NCBI GenBank assembly: GCA_964622465.1
Contig: CAZUQH010000014.1
Location: forward strand, 1-29,894
Direction of reading: 5' to 3'
DNA from: CAZUQH01 sp964622465
GTDB lineage: Bacteria; CG03; CAZUQH01
Length of the DNA stretch: 29,894 nucleotides
The notes below the pieces were generated by a model. It worked only from the letters and a program-made list of their open reading frames with translations. It did not search any database and was not told where the DNA came from. Of this stretch, positions 1 through 6,989 are shown in pieces. The translations under genes and the position numbers were made by a program. Numbering within the stretch: the first letter of the stretch is position 1; the number at the start of each line of letters is the position of its first letter.

Positions 1-46
1 TGGACATACAGTTGGTGCTGGTGTCGTAGGAGATATACTGGAGTAA
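1..46 (+). CDS. tuf: elongation factor Tu, 3' end (partial)
   Basis: Only the last 14 codons and the TAA stop are present. In the frame starting at base 2 they read GHTVGAGVVGDILE, which matches the very conserved C-terminal end of EF-Tu (usual form GRTVGAGVV followed by a short acidic-hydrophobic tail). EF-Tu delivers aminoacyl-tRNA to the ribosome. A tuf gene just before rpsJ is the normal junction of the str and S10 clusters. The stop is 2 nt before the rpsJ start, and the GGAG at 40-43 inside the last tuf codons serves as the rpsJ ribosome binding site, so the two are probably co-transcribed. Confidence 0.9.
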   Translation, partial: GHTVGAGVVGDILE

Positions 47-48
47 AT

Positions 49-360
49 ATGGCAAGAGAGAATATTCGTGTCAGACTCAGGTCATATGACCACGGCCTTC
101 TTGATAAGGCAACAGGCGAGATAGTGCGTACCGCCAAAAAACATGGCTCAAAAGTAGCAGGGCCGATATTCTTGCCTACCAGTATCCGCCGCTATACTGT
201 TTTGAGGTCGCCACATGCCGACAAGAAGGCACGTGACCAATTTGAGATGCGGATGCACAAACGTTTAATAGACATTATACAGCCAACTGCAGAGACGGTA
301 GATTCGCTGATGAATGTTCAACTTCCTTACGGGGTCGACGTAGCCATAAAATTCAAATGA
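49..360 (+). CDS. rpsJ: 30S ribosomal protein S10 (NusE)
   Basis: This 103-residue protein has the usual S10 length. It shows the family signatures in order: an RVRLRSYDH start, a GPIFLPTSIRRYTVLRSPHADKKARDQFEMRMHKR core, and the IDIIQPTAETVDSLM helix. S10 sits in the 30S head and also acts as NusE in transcription antitermination complexes. It follows tuf by 2 nt, and its stop overlaps the rplC start (ATGA). The start is supported by the GGAG 5 nt upstream. Confidence 0.97.
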   Translation: MARENIRVRLRSYDHGLLDKATGEIVRTAKKHGSKVAGPIFLPTSIRRYTVLRSPHADKKARDQFEMRMHKRLIDIIQPTAETVDSLMNVQLPYGVDVAIKFK

Positions 361-995
361 TAGGTATTGTTGGTCAAAAAATTGGGATGACCCAGGTGTT
401 CGGTGAAGATGGTAATCTTGTCCCTGTTACAGTTGTACGGTCGCTCGCAGCAACCGTGGTATCCAGAAAGACACCCCAGAAAGATGGTTATGACGCAGTC
501 CAGTTAGCAGTTACAGGTGGAGGCAGACGTAAGCAGAGTAGGGCAGTATCTGGTGTTGCAAAGAAGGCAGGTATTGGTTCGGTTAGCTTTTTGAAAGAAT
601 TCAAAGTTACCGGTGATGAGAAATATGAGCCAGGTTATGTCATAGACGTTGGTATATTTTCTAAGGGAGATAGAGTTATTGTCCATAGTAAAAGTCGTGG
701 GAAAGGGTTTCAGGGAGGCGTTAAGAGATGGGGGTTCCACGGTTGGCCTGGTTCACATGGACACCCGCACCAGCGCCGGCCCGGCTCAATAGGAGCCAGT
801 TCCGACCCATCCCGTGTATTTCCTGGAACACATATGGCAGGACGTATGGGTGGCCACCAGGTTACTGTAAGAAATGCGGAAATTGTAGATATAGACCACG
901 AGAGGGGACTTATTCTATTGAAAGGGCATGTACCGGGGCCAAAATCAGGACTGGTTACAGTAAAAAGGATGGTTGCAGACGATGCCAGTAAATGA
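357..995 (+). CDS. rplC: 50S ribosomal protein L3
   Basis: This is a 212-residue L3. It begins MIGIVGQKIGMTQVF, the standard L3 opening, and carries at about residues 118-165 the long extension rich in Trp, His, Gly and Arg (GFHGWPGSHGHPHQRRPGSIG and a following HMAGRMGGHQ) that reaches toward the peptidyl-transferase centre. L3 is an early assembly protein of the 50S subunit. The ATG overlaps the rpsJ stop by 4 nt, so translation is probably coupled. The 3' end overlaps rplD by 14 nt. Confidence 0.97.
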   Translation: MIGIVGQKIGMTQVFGEDGNLVPVTVVRSLAATVVSRKTPQKDGYDAVQLAVTGGGRRKQSRAVSGVAKKAGIGSVSFLKEFKVTGDEKYEPGYVIDVGIFSKGDRVIVHSKSRGKGFQGGVKRWGFHGWPGSHGHPHQRRPGSIGASSDPSRVFPGTHMAGRMGGHQVTVRNAEIVDIDHERGLILLKGHVPGPKSGLVTVKRMVADDASK

Positions 996-1617
996 GATAG
1001 ACGTACATAGCCAGGATGGGCAGGTAGTAAGAAAGATGGAAATTCCGGTTGTATTGTCAGACAGTTATAATCCATCCATTGTGTACGAAGTCGTGACTGG
1101 CTATCAGGCCAACAAACGGCAAGGCAATGCATCTACGAAAACAAGAGCAGAGTGCAGGGGTGGTGGCCGGAAGCCATGGAAACAGAAGGGAACTGGTCGC
1201 GCTCGTGCCGGTAGCACTAGAAGCCCTATCTGGAGACATGGTGGGGTTGCTTTTGGTCCAAAGCCACATGATTGGCGTGTGAAATTACCGGATGCAAAAA
1301 AACATAAGGCACTTGCTTATGTATTAGCAGCACGGTTTAAAGCAGGGTCCGTCCATGTCTTGGACAGGATTGAGTTTGATTCACCCAGGACTTACTTTGT
1401 CCGAGGCTTAGTAGACCGTTTTTGCGGGGAACAGCAAAAGGCCATTGTAGTTGTTTCCGGCAAATCGAATACGATAATCCTTGCGTTTAGAAATATAGAA
1501 TACTGCCATCTGATAGAAGCAAAGGACCTGAACGCATATGACGTCCTACAAGCTGACCACATAATTATAACTCAGGATGCTTTTGAATCAGTTATTACAC
1601 GTTTGTCACATTTATGA
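982..1617 (+). CDS. rplD: 50S ribosomal protein L4
   Basis: This is a 211-residue L4. The diagnostic segment is at about residues 40-90: YQANKRQGNASTKTRAECRGGGRKPWKQKGTGRARAGS followed by SPIWRHGG, the extended loop that lines the exit tunnel. I chose the ATG at 982 because AGGATGG lies about 10 nt upstream. A TTG at 973 is in frame but sits too close to that site. L4 overlaps the end of rplC and ends in an ATGA overlap with rplW. In some bacteria L4 represses its own S10 operon; no leader for that is visible here because the upstream region is outside the window. Confidence 0.95.
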   Translation: MPVNEIDVHSQDGQVVRKMEIPVVLSDSYNPSIVYEVVTGYQANKRQGNASTKTRAECRGGGRKPWKQKGTGRARAGSTRSPIWRHGGVAFGPKPHDWRVKLPDAKKHKALAYVLAARFKAGSVHVLDRIEFDSPRTYFVRGLVDRFCGEQQKAIVVVSGKSNTIILAFRNIEYCHLIEAKDLNAYDVLQADHIIITQDAFESVITRLSHL

Positions 1618-1901
1618 AAGACCCATACAAAATCATTGGGAAACCGATTATTTCTGAGAAAGCTGCGGTACAAAAAGACAAGCAGAATAAGTATCACTTT
1701 TATGTCTCGCCGGATGCTAACAAGATTGACATCCAGCGTGCCGTAGAGCAGATATACCAGGTGAAAGTTACAGACGTTAACACTTCCCGGATTCGGGGCA
1801 AAAAGAAACGGATGGGTGCTTACGAAGGGACACGACCGTTGAGAAAAAGAGCAATTGTAACTTTGAAATCAGGAGATACAATAAAATCAGCCACTGGTTG
1901 A
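1614..1901 (+). CDS. rplW: 50S ribosomal protein L23
   Basis: This is a 95-residue L23. It has the family start KPIISEKAAVQKDKQNKYHFYV, the AVEQIYQVKVTDVNTSRIRGKKKR loop and a short C-terminal strand. L23 sits at the tunnel exit, where it is the docking site for trigger factor and SRP. Its start overlaps the rplD stop by 4 nt, and rplB follows after a 9-nt gap. Confidence 0.96.
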   Translation: MKDPYKIIGKPIISEKAAVQKDKQNKYHFYVSPDANKIDIQRAVEQIYQVKVTDVNTSRIRGKKKRMGAYEGTRPLRKRAIVTLKSGDTIKSATG

Positions 1902-1910
1902 TTATTAAAA

Positions 1911-2735
1911 ATGGGTATTAAGAAAGCCAAACCAACTTCGCCAGCGCGTAGATTCGCAACCTGGAACATTGGTGCGAGTGACAAGAATGCTCGTCCACCC
2001 AGGTCATTGCGGGATATCTTGCCTAATAATGCCGGACGCAATAATCAGGGAAAAATTACAGCGCGTCACCGTGGTGGCAGGAACAAGCGTTTTTATAGAA
2101 TCGTCGATTTTAAGCGGGACAAAAATAATATACCAGCCGTAGTTGAAAGCATTCAGCGTGACCCAAACAGGACAGCTGAACTTGCGCTTGTTTCTTATTC
2201 GGATGGCGAGAAACGTTTCATATTGCATCCGCTTGGTTTGAAAATCGGCGATACCATCCTTAGCGGTGAGTCGGTAGAAGTAAGTCCAGGTAATTGTATG
2301 CTGCTTAAAAATATCCCTCTTGGCATTTATGTCCACAATATGGAGCTAAGGCCTGGCCAGGGAGGGAAAATGGCAAGGTCGGCAGGTAGTGCGGCGCAGG
2401 TGCTCGCGCGTGAGCGCGGTTGGGTACATTTGAGAATGCCATCCGGAGAAATCCGGCTGATACCTTCCGATTGCCGTGCCACCATAGGTGAGTTGGGAAA
2501 TACTGATGTCAAGAACGTTGTCCTTGGTAGCGCGGGACGCAGTCGCCATCTTGGCATACGACCGAAGGTTCGTGGTGTTGCCATGAATGCCGTCGACCAT
2601 CCACATGGTGGTGGTAAGGGAAAAGGCAAAGGACACAACATACCACGCTCTGAAACCGGAGTACTGGCAAAGGGTTTCAAAACGAGGAAACGGAAATCAT
2701 CTGATTCGTTAATTGTCCATCGCAGGAGTAGGTAG
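1911..2735 (+). CDS. rplB: 50S ribosomal protein L2
   Basis: This is a 274-residue L2 of full length. It contains the N-terminal KPTSPARRF motif, NNQGKITARHRGGRNKRFYRIVDF, and the C-terminal AVDHPHGGGKGKGKG segment with the conserved His at residue 230, equivalent to the His needed for peptidyl-transferase function in other L2 proteins. L2 is a primary 23S rRNA binder. The gene ends in TAG, and that TAG is the first part of a palindromic repeat also seen at three other places in this window, so the final codons may have been set by repeat insertion. Confidence 0.97.
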   Translation: MGIKKAKPTSPARRFATWNIGASDKNARPPRSLRDILPNNAGRNNQGKITARHRGGRNKRFYRIVDFKRDKNNIPAVVESIQRDPNRTAELALVSYSDGEKRFILHPLGLKIGDTILSGESVEVSPGNCMLLKNIPLGIYVHNMELRPGQGGKMARSAGSAAQVLARERGWVHLRMPSGEIRLIPSDCRATIGELGNTDVKNVVLGSAGRSRHLGIRPKVRGVAMNAVDHPHGGGKGKGKGHNIPRSETGVLAKGFKTRKRKSSDSLIVHRRSR

Positions 2736-2765
2736 CCGCAGGCTTTAGCCTGCGTTGTAAAGGAG
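2732..2765 (+). repeat. palindromic repeat family A, copy 1 (rplB-rpsS junction)
   Basis: The core CGCAGGCTTTAGCCTGCG (2737-2754) is a perfect 8-bp stem with a 2-nt loop. The surrounding 34 bp from GTAGCC to AAAGGAG are identical to 11925-11958. The TAG at 2733-2735 is the rplB stop, and the trailing AGGAGG is the rpsS ribosome binding site. It probably folds into an RNA hairpin in the operon transcript. There is no U-run, so it is not a classical terminator. Confidence 0.9.
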
Positions 2766-2770
2766 GGAAA

Positions 2771-3055
2771 GTGAGTCGTTCTACAAGTAAAGGTTCTTAT
2801 ATAGATGAGAAATTATCAAAGCGTGTAGAAGAAATGGACCGTACTGGACAGAAGCAGCCCGTGAAAACGTGGGCACGCGTATCCGTTATTCCACCCATGT
2901 TTGTGGGACATGCCTTTCTTGTAAGCGCGGGTAAGAAATTCGTTTCTATTTTTGTAACCGAAGATATGGTCGGGCACCGGCTTGGAGAATTTGCACCTAC
3001 GCGTCATTTCAAGGGGCACGGCGAAGCACACAAGGTTGCCAAGGACAAGACATAA
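2771..3055 (+). CDS. rpsS: 30S ribosomal protein S19
   Basis: This is a 94-residue S19, with the family core WARVSVIPPMFVGHAFLVSAGKKFVSIFVTEDMVGHRLGEFAPTRHFKGH. S19 lies in the 30S head next to S13 and contacts the A-site tRNA region. The start is GTG, chosen because AGGAGG at 2761-2766 lies 4 nt upstream. That binding site is part of the palindromic repeat inserted between rplB and rpsS. Confidence 0.96.
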   Translation: MSRSTSKGSYIDEKLSKRVEEMDRTGQKQPVKTWARVSVIPPMFVGHAFLVSAGKKFVSIFVTEDMVGHRLGEFAPTRHFKGHGEAHKVAKDKT

Positions 3056-3067
3056 AGGACACCAATA

Positions 3068-3409
3068 ATGCCAAAGGGGAAAGCGCAAGCTAAATATATC
3101 AGGATGACGCCACGGAAGATCGAGCGTGTGTTAGATATGGTGCGTGGTAAAAGAGTAGACGGCGCACTAACCATGCTTAGCTTTAGCACTTTGCGTGCAG
3201 CACGGCCCGTAGCAAAAGTCATAAAATCGGCTGCAGCAAATTCAGGGGTTCTGGATTCTATGCACGACGCATATATAGCTGAGGCATACGTTGGACCAGC
3301 CCCTGGCTTGAAGCGCGTCATGCCAAGAGCGATGGGTCGTGCAGACGTATTTACGAGACGTTCAAGTCATATAACTGTCGTGGTAGATAGAGTACCACAA
3401 GGGAGGTAG
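3068..3409 (+). CDS. rplV: 50S ribosomal protein L22
   Basis: This is a 113-residue L22. It shows the usual start region AKYIRMTPRKIERVLDMVRGKRVDGALTML, the AAANSGVLDSMHDAYIAEAYVGPAPGLKRVMPRAMGRAD beta-hairpin that lines the exit tunnel (a site of macrolide resistance in other species), and a short C-terminal strand. L22 is an early 23S rRNA binder. It is 12 nt after rpsS and abuts rpsC. Confidence 0.96.
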   Translation: MPKGKAQAKYIRMTPRKIERVLDMVRGKRVDGALTMLSFSTLRAARPVAKVIKSAAANSGVLDSMHDAYIAEAYVGPAPGLKRVMPRAMGRADVFTRRSSHITVVVDRVPQGR

Positions 3410-3412
3410 TTG

Positions 3413-4192
3413 TTGGGACAGAAATTTAATCCTATCGGGAACCGTCTTGGATATACAAAGGACTGGAAGTCACACTGGGTAAGTTCACTTCGTGATTTAC
3501 CACGTCTTGTCTACGAAGACTTTATGATCCGGAAACTGATAATCGGCACTTATGGCCGGCTTGGTGTGGCTAGCGTAGATATTGAGAGGGCTGGCAACAG
3601 GTTGGAAATTACGATTCATACCAGTCGTCCTGGTGCGGTAATAGGTCGTGCTGGCGAGGAAGTCGAGAAACTAAAGGCTCAGCTCATCAGTATCGTGCAC
3701 TCTGGTACGGAAATAAAGAACATAAATATACAACCAATTCGCCGGTTTACCCAGGATGCTATGATAGTTGCTCAGGAAATTGCAGGTCAACTTGAGAAGA
3801 AAATGCCATATCGTAAGGCCTGCAGAACCATAATGGACCGTGTAATGACAGACGGTGCAGGTGGCATTAAGGTCCAGGTTGGTGGGCGACTTAGAGGATT
3901 GGAAATCGCTCGTAGTGTGTGGTTCAGAGACGGTAGGATTCCACTTGGCACGTTCAGGGCTGATATTGATTATGGTTTTACAGAAGCGCACACCGCCTAT
4001 GGACAAATCGGAGTTAAAGTGTGGATATTTCATGAGGAGAAGACAGCGCCTCCAGAAGCAGGAACAACTGTTTCTGACGAGAATGTGATTGAAGAGCCAC
4101 CCCATGATTTGGATTTGCCAGAATCAGAACAAGAGTTGACTGAACAAGATAAAGGAGAACCGGATGTTAATGCCGAAGAGGGTAAAATATAG
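3413..4192 (+). CDS. rpsC: 30S ribosomal protein S3, with acidic tail
   Basis: S3 binds the mRNA entry region of the 30S head. The protein is 259 residues from the TTG at 3413, which gives the standard MGQKFNPIGNRLG start and has GGGAGG 6 nt upstream. A TTG one codon earlier is also possible. The KH domain includes the GxxG loop GRAG at 78-81. The C-terminal domain ends near the VKVWIF motif at 201-206, where most S3 proteins stop. About 50 more residues (208-259), rich in Glu and Asp, form an acidic tail. The tail's coding end overlaps rplP by 29 nt, which contains the rplP start. Confidence 0.96.
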   Translation: MGQKFNPIGNRLGYTKDWKSHWVSSLRDLPRLVYEDFMIRKLIIGTYGRLGVASVDIERAGNRLEITIHTSRPGAVIGRAGEEVEKLKAQLISIVHSGTEIKNINIQPIRRFTQDAMIVAQEIAGQLEKKMPYRKACRTIMDRVMTDGAGGIKVQVGGRLRGLEIARSVWFRDGRIPLGTFRADIDYGFTEAHTAYGQIGVKVWIFHEEKTAPPEAGTTVSDENVIEEPPHDLDLPESEQELTEQDKGEPDVNAEEGKI

Positions 4193-4589
4193 GAAGCATC
4201 AACGTGGCCGGACAAAAGGCAAGGCGATACGTGGAGGCACCCTGTCTTTTGGGGATTGGGGTATCCAATCGCTGTCTCCTGGATGGATAACCAACCGCCA
4301 GATAGAGGCGTCACGGGTTACTCTGGTGCGTGCGCTTCGAAAGGGCGGTAAAATGTGGATAAGGATTTTTCCTGATAAGCCATATACGAAGAAACCAGCA
4401 GATACTCGTATGGGGAAAGGCAAAGGAGAAGTAGAGGGATGGGTAGCGCCAATAAAGTCAGGCAGAGTTCTGTTTGAAATTGCCGGGTTACCCGAAGAAG
4501 AAGCATTAAATATCCTTAGGGTGGTTACAAACAAACTACCTGTGCGGACCAGAATTCTTTCACGTGAGTCCATCGGGACGGTATTGTAA
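4164..4589 (+). CDS. rplP: 50S ribosomal protein L16
   Basis: This is a 141-residue L16 with the diagnostic MLMPKRVKYRKHQRGRTKGKA start and the IRIFPDKPYTKKPADTRMGKGKG segment that approaches the A and P sites. L16 is a late assembly protein that helps position the A-site tRNA. The ATG at 4164 has AAAGGAG 6 nt upstream, inside rpsC. The stop shares its last base with the rpmC start (TAATG). Confidence 0.97.
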   Translation: MLMPKRVKYRKHQRGRTKGKAIRGGTLSFGDWGIQSLSPGWITNRQIEASRVTLVRALRKGGKMWIRIFPDKPYTKKPADTRMGKGKGEVEGWVAPIKSGRVLFEIAGLPEEEALNILRVVTNKLPVRTRILSRESIGTVL

Positions 4590-4858
4590 TGGCTAATGTA
4601 AGAGAGCTACGCGAGCTTACTGCTGATGAATTGGACTTGCGACTAAGGGAGAGCAAGGTTCGTATGTTTGAGTTGCGGGAACGTGCACGAACAGGACAGC
4701 TTAAGAACGTGAAGGAGATTACGTTACTCAAGAAGGAAATAGCCAGAATCATGACCATAAAAGCAACACCGCTTCAGTCGCCGCAAGAGACCAGTCGCGT
4801 TGTTCCTAAAAAACGAGGGCTCTTCCATTTTCGGCGTGAGCAAGAGGGGAATAAATAA
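4589..4858 (+). CDS. rpmC: 50S ribosomal protein L29, C-terminally extended
   Basis: The first 60 or so residues are a normal two-helix L29 (MANVRELRELTADELDLRLRESKVRMFELR, then LKNVKEITLLKKEIARIMTI). L29 lies at the tunnel exit beside L23. At 89 residues the protein is longer than the usual 60-70. The extra 25 or so residues are basic and low in complexity (PKKRGLFHFRREQEGNK). The start and stop each overlap the neighbour by 1 nt (TAATG junctions with rplP and rpsQ). Confidence 0.93.
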   Translation: MANVRELRELTADELDLRLRESKVRMFELRERARTGQLKNVKEITLLKKEIARIMTIKATPLQSPQETSRVVPKKRGLFHFRREQEGNK

Positions 4859-5103
4859 TGAGTCCGAAAAAAATTTTATCCGGTACCGTCGTTGGGAAGG
4901 AAATGCCAAAGACGAGGAAAGTCAAGGTTATGAGGACAGTACGTCACGGGCTATATGAGGTAGTCGTTCACTTGCATAAATACTATCTAGTCCACGACGA
5001 AAAAGAGCAGAGCCATGTTGGCGACAAGGTAACGATGAGAGAAACCCGTCCACGCAGCAAGAAGAAATATTTTGAAATTATTGAAGTTATAAAGACAAAT
5101 TAG
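4858..5103 (+). CDS. rpsQ: 30S ribosomal protein S17
   Basis: This is an 81-residue S17, an OB-fold protein that binds 16S rRNA early in 30S assembly. The family pattern is LSGTVVGKEMPKTRKVKV, then HKYYLVHDEKEQSHVGDKVTMRETRPRSKKKYFEI. The final blocks correspond to the conserved GDxVxIxExRPxSKxK motif. It starts within the rpmC stop and is followed by rplN after 2 nt. Confidence 0.96.
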   Translation: MSPKKILSGTVVGKEMPKTRKVKVMRTVRHGLYEVVVHLHKYYLVHDEKEQSHVGDKVTMRETRPRSKKKYFEIIEVIKTN

Positions 5104-5105
5104 AG

Positions 5106-5474
5106 ATGGTTCAACCAAGAAGTATTCTTAAAGTAGCAGATAATTCAGGAGCGAGAGACATAAGGTGTATCCGTGTTCTGGGTGGTTCTGCACGCCGCTA
5201 CGCCGGGCTCGGTGATGTCATAGTCGCTTCGGTTTTTTCCGCTTTGCCAAATGCAGCAATAAAAAAGGGCGAAGTAGTTCGTGCTGTGGTTGTGCGCACG
5301 GTTAAAAAAGTCAGACGCCCTGATGGGAGTTATGTCAGGTTTGATGAAAATGGTGCCGCTCTCATTGATGCCAATAATGAGCCGAGGTCAACAAGAATAT
5401 TTGGACCGGTTGCGAGTGAGTTGCGTGATAAGAAGTTTATGAAAATCGTTTCGCTAGCTCCTGAGGTGGTTTAA
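5106..5474 (+). CDS. rplN: 50S ribosomal protein L14
   Basis: This is a 122-residue L14 of standard length. It has LKVADNSGARDIRCIRVLGG, VKKGE-type and VRTVKKVRRPDGSYVRFDENGAALI motifs, and the C-terminal STRIFGPVASELRDKKFMKIVSLAPEVV. It forms inter-subunit bridges with 16S rRNA and is the docking site for ribosome silencing factor in other bacteria. It is tightly packed between rpsQ and rplX. Confidence 0.97.
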   Translation: MVQPRSILKVADNSGARDIRCIRVLGGSARRYAGLGDVIVASVFSALPNAAIKKGEVVRAVVVRTVKKVRRPDGSYVRFDENGAALIDANNEPRSTRIFGPVASELRDKKFMKIVSLAPEVV

Positions 5475-5477
5475 AAT

Positions 5478-5789
5478 ATGCTGACTATTAGAAAAAAGGA
5501 TAAGGTTAAAGTAGTCAGTGGAGACGAACGCGGTAAGACCGGCGATGTCCTCCGGGTGTTACCCGGCAAGAAACTGGTACTGGTATCTGGTGTGAATCTT
5601 GTAAAAAAGCATAGCAAACCGCGTAGCGGTAATCCCGGTGGCATACACGAAATAGAGGCCCCGATAGCGATTTCCAACGTCCAATTGATTTGTAAGAGAT
5701 GCAATCAACCGACCAGAGTGAAATTCGATCGCCTTGCTGACGGTAAGAAAGTCCGTGTCTGCAGAAAGTGTAATGAGGTCATACTCTAA
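5478..5789 (+). CDS. rplX: 50S ribosomal protein L24 with two CxxC pairs
   Basis: This is a 103-residue L24. The KOW motif is at about residues 8-30 (KVKVVSGDERGKTGDVLRVLPGK), followed by VNLVKKHSKPRSGNPGGIHEIEAPI. L24 starts 50S assembly at the 5' end of 23S rRNA. The C-terminal part has C72-x2-C75 and C95-x2-C98, a likely zinc-binding knuckle found in a subset of L24 proteins. The last base overlaps the rplE start. Confidence 0.96.
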   Translation: MLTIRKKDKVKVVSGDERGKTGDVLRVLPGKKLVLVSGVNLVKKHSKPRSGNPGGIHEIEAPIAISNVQLICKRCNQPTRVKFDRLADGKKVRVCRKCNEVIL

Positions 5790-6349
5790 TGACAGTAAAT
5801 TCTCCTAAGAAATTTGTTGATGAGTTGGTACCCGTTTTATCGTCACGGTTAAAAATGAAAAACGTAATGGCTCTGCCGCGTCTTGAAAAGGTGGTAGTCA
5901 ATATGGGTGTTACTCGGGCGAAGGATGATGCGAAGGTATTGGATGAGGCAGAATCAATACTTACTGCGATAACCGGGCAAAAGCCGGTTAGAACTATAGC
6001 GCGCAAATCCATTTCAAGTTTTGGACTGAGGAAAGGAAAACCAATTGGATGCAAAGTTACGTTGAGGGGTATAAGGATGTACGAGTTTGTTGGCCGGCTC
6101 ACACACGTGGTACTTCCCAGAATCAGAGATTTTAGGGGGGTCTCCGTAAAGTCCTTTGACGAATCCGGAAACTATAATCTTGGCATTCTGGATGTCAGTA
6201 TATTTCCAGAGGTCTCAGGCGAAATGGCACTAAGCGGTAATTCATATGGTTTGAATATTACGTTTGGCTGCCGTACTTCTGACCCCGAAAAATCACGTGT
6301 TCTTCTTGAATGTCTGGGGATGCCTTTCGTTAGAGAGGAGAAAAAGTAA
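5789..6349 (+). CDS. rplE: 50S ribosomal protein L5
   Basis: This is a 186-residue L5. It has PRLEKVVVNMGVTRAKDDAKVLDEAESILTAITGQKPVRTIARKSISSFGLRKGKPIGCKVTLRG and the C-terminal GLNITFGCRTSDPEKSRVLLECLGMPF, both characteristic. L5 binds 5S rRNA in the central protuberance and contacts S13 across the subunit interface. It begins in the rplX stop codon and ends 1 nt before rpsN. Confidence 0.96.
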   Translation: MTVNSPKKFVDELVPVLSSRLKMKNVMALPRLEKVVVNMGVTRAKDDAKVLDEAESILTAITGQKPVRTIARKSISSFGLRKGKPIGCKVTLRGIRMYEFVGRLTHVVLPRIRDFRGVSVKSFDESGNYNLGILDVSIFPEVSGEMALSGNSYGLNITFGCRTSDPEKSRVLLECLGMPFVREEKK

Positions 6350-6350
6350 T

Positions 6351-6536
6351 ATGGCAAGACAGTGCATGATAGAAAAGTGGAAACGGAAGCCAAAATACAA
6401 GACACGTTTTCGTAACCGCTGTTCTATTTGTGGACGGTCTCGCGGGTATATAAGGGACTTTGGACTATGCAGGATTTGCTTTCGTAATCTTGCATCCACG
6501 GGACAGATACCCGGCGTAACAAAAGCGAGCTGGTAA
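6351..6536 (+). CDS. rpsN: 30S ribosomal protein S14, zinc-binding (type Z)
   Basis: This is a short 61-residue S14 with four zinc ligands, C24-x2-C27 and C40-x2-C43, in the RNRCSICGRSRGYIRDFGLCRICFRNLA context. It ends in GQIPGVTKASW, the standard S14 terminus. The short zinc form contrasts with the roughly 100-residue Cys-free form used by many proteobacteria. It assembles late in the 30S head. The start ATG at 6351 is 1 nt after the rplE stop, and GAGAGGAG lies just upstream. Confidence 0.95.
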   Translation: MARQCMIEKWKRKPKYKTRFRNRCSICGRSRGYIRDFGLCRICFRNLASTGQIPGVTKASW

Positions 6537-6557
6537 TACGCAGGAATTTGATTGTAG

Positions 6558-6575
6558 GCACGAGCTTACTCGTGC
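6558..6575 (+). repeat. palindrome GCACGAGCTTACTCGTGC (rpsN-rpsH gap)
   Basis: It is a perfect 7-bp stem with a 4-nt loop in the 56-nt gap between rpsN and rpsH. It is preceded by TGTAG and followed by GGTAGAAGGA, which contains the rpsH binding site. The layout (GTAG, hairpin, then SD) copies that of repeat family A. The core resembles the GGGCGAGCTTGCTCGCCC hairpin near 25.5 kb, so it may be a diverged relative. Confidence 0.7.
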
Positions 6576-6592
6576 GGTAGAAGGAAAAAAAT

Positions 6593-6985
6593 ATGACGAC
6601 AGATCCGATAGCTGATTTTTTTGTCCGAATAAAGAATGCACAGGCAGTCAAATCCGAAAAGATTGATGTGCCTGCTTCGCGTATAAAAACAGAACTTGCT
6701 AGATGTCTGAAAGAGCAGGGTTTTATTCAGAATTATAAACTAATCTCTGATAGAAAGCAGGGTATCTTGAGAATTTATATGAAATACGTATCAAAAAAGC
6801 CGGTGCTTATGGGATTCAAGCGTGTCTCCAGTCCCGGACACAGGACATACAGTTCTTGGAGCGAAATCCCGCGACCACGCGGCGGCCTTGGCGTCGCAAT
6901 TGTTTCTACTTCGCGTGGGTTAAAGACAGATGCGGAATGCCGTTATGAAAATCTTGGTGGCGAGGTGTTGTGTATAATATGGTAA
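6593..6985 (+). CDS. rpsH: 30S ribosomal protein S8
   Basis: This is a 130-residue S8. It starts MTTDPIADFFVRIKNAQ and carries the conserved ASRIKTELARCLKEQGFI and the C-terminal VSTSRGLKTDAECRYENLGGEVLCIIW. S8 binds helix 21 of 16S rRNA, and in some bacteria it represses the spc operon. The gene is preceded by a palindromic element and AAGGA 7 nt before the ATG. It ends 4 nt before rplF. Confidence 0.96.
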   Translation: MTTDPIADFFVRIKNAQAVKSEKIDVPASRIKTELARCLKEQGFIQNYKLISDRKQGILRIYMKYVSKKPVLMGFKRVSSPGHRTYSSWSEIPRPRGGLGVAIVSTSRGLKTDAECRYENLGGEVLCIIW

Positions 6986-6989
6986 AACT

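Noticed and set aside
2732..2765. Family A hairpin as an intrinsic terminator
   Set aside because: No U-run follows any copy, and most lie between genes that must be co-expressed.
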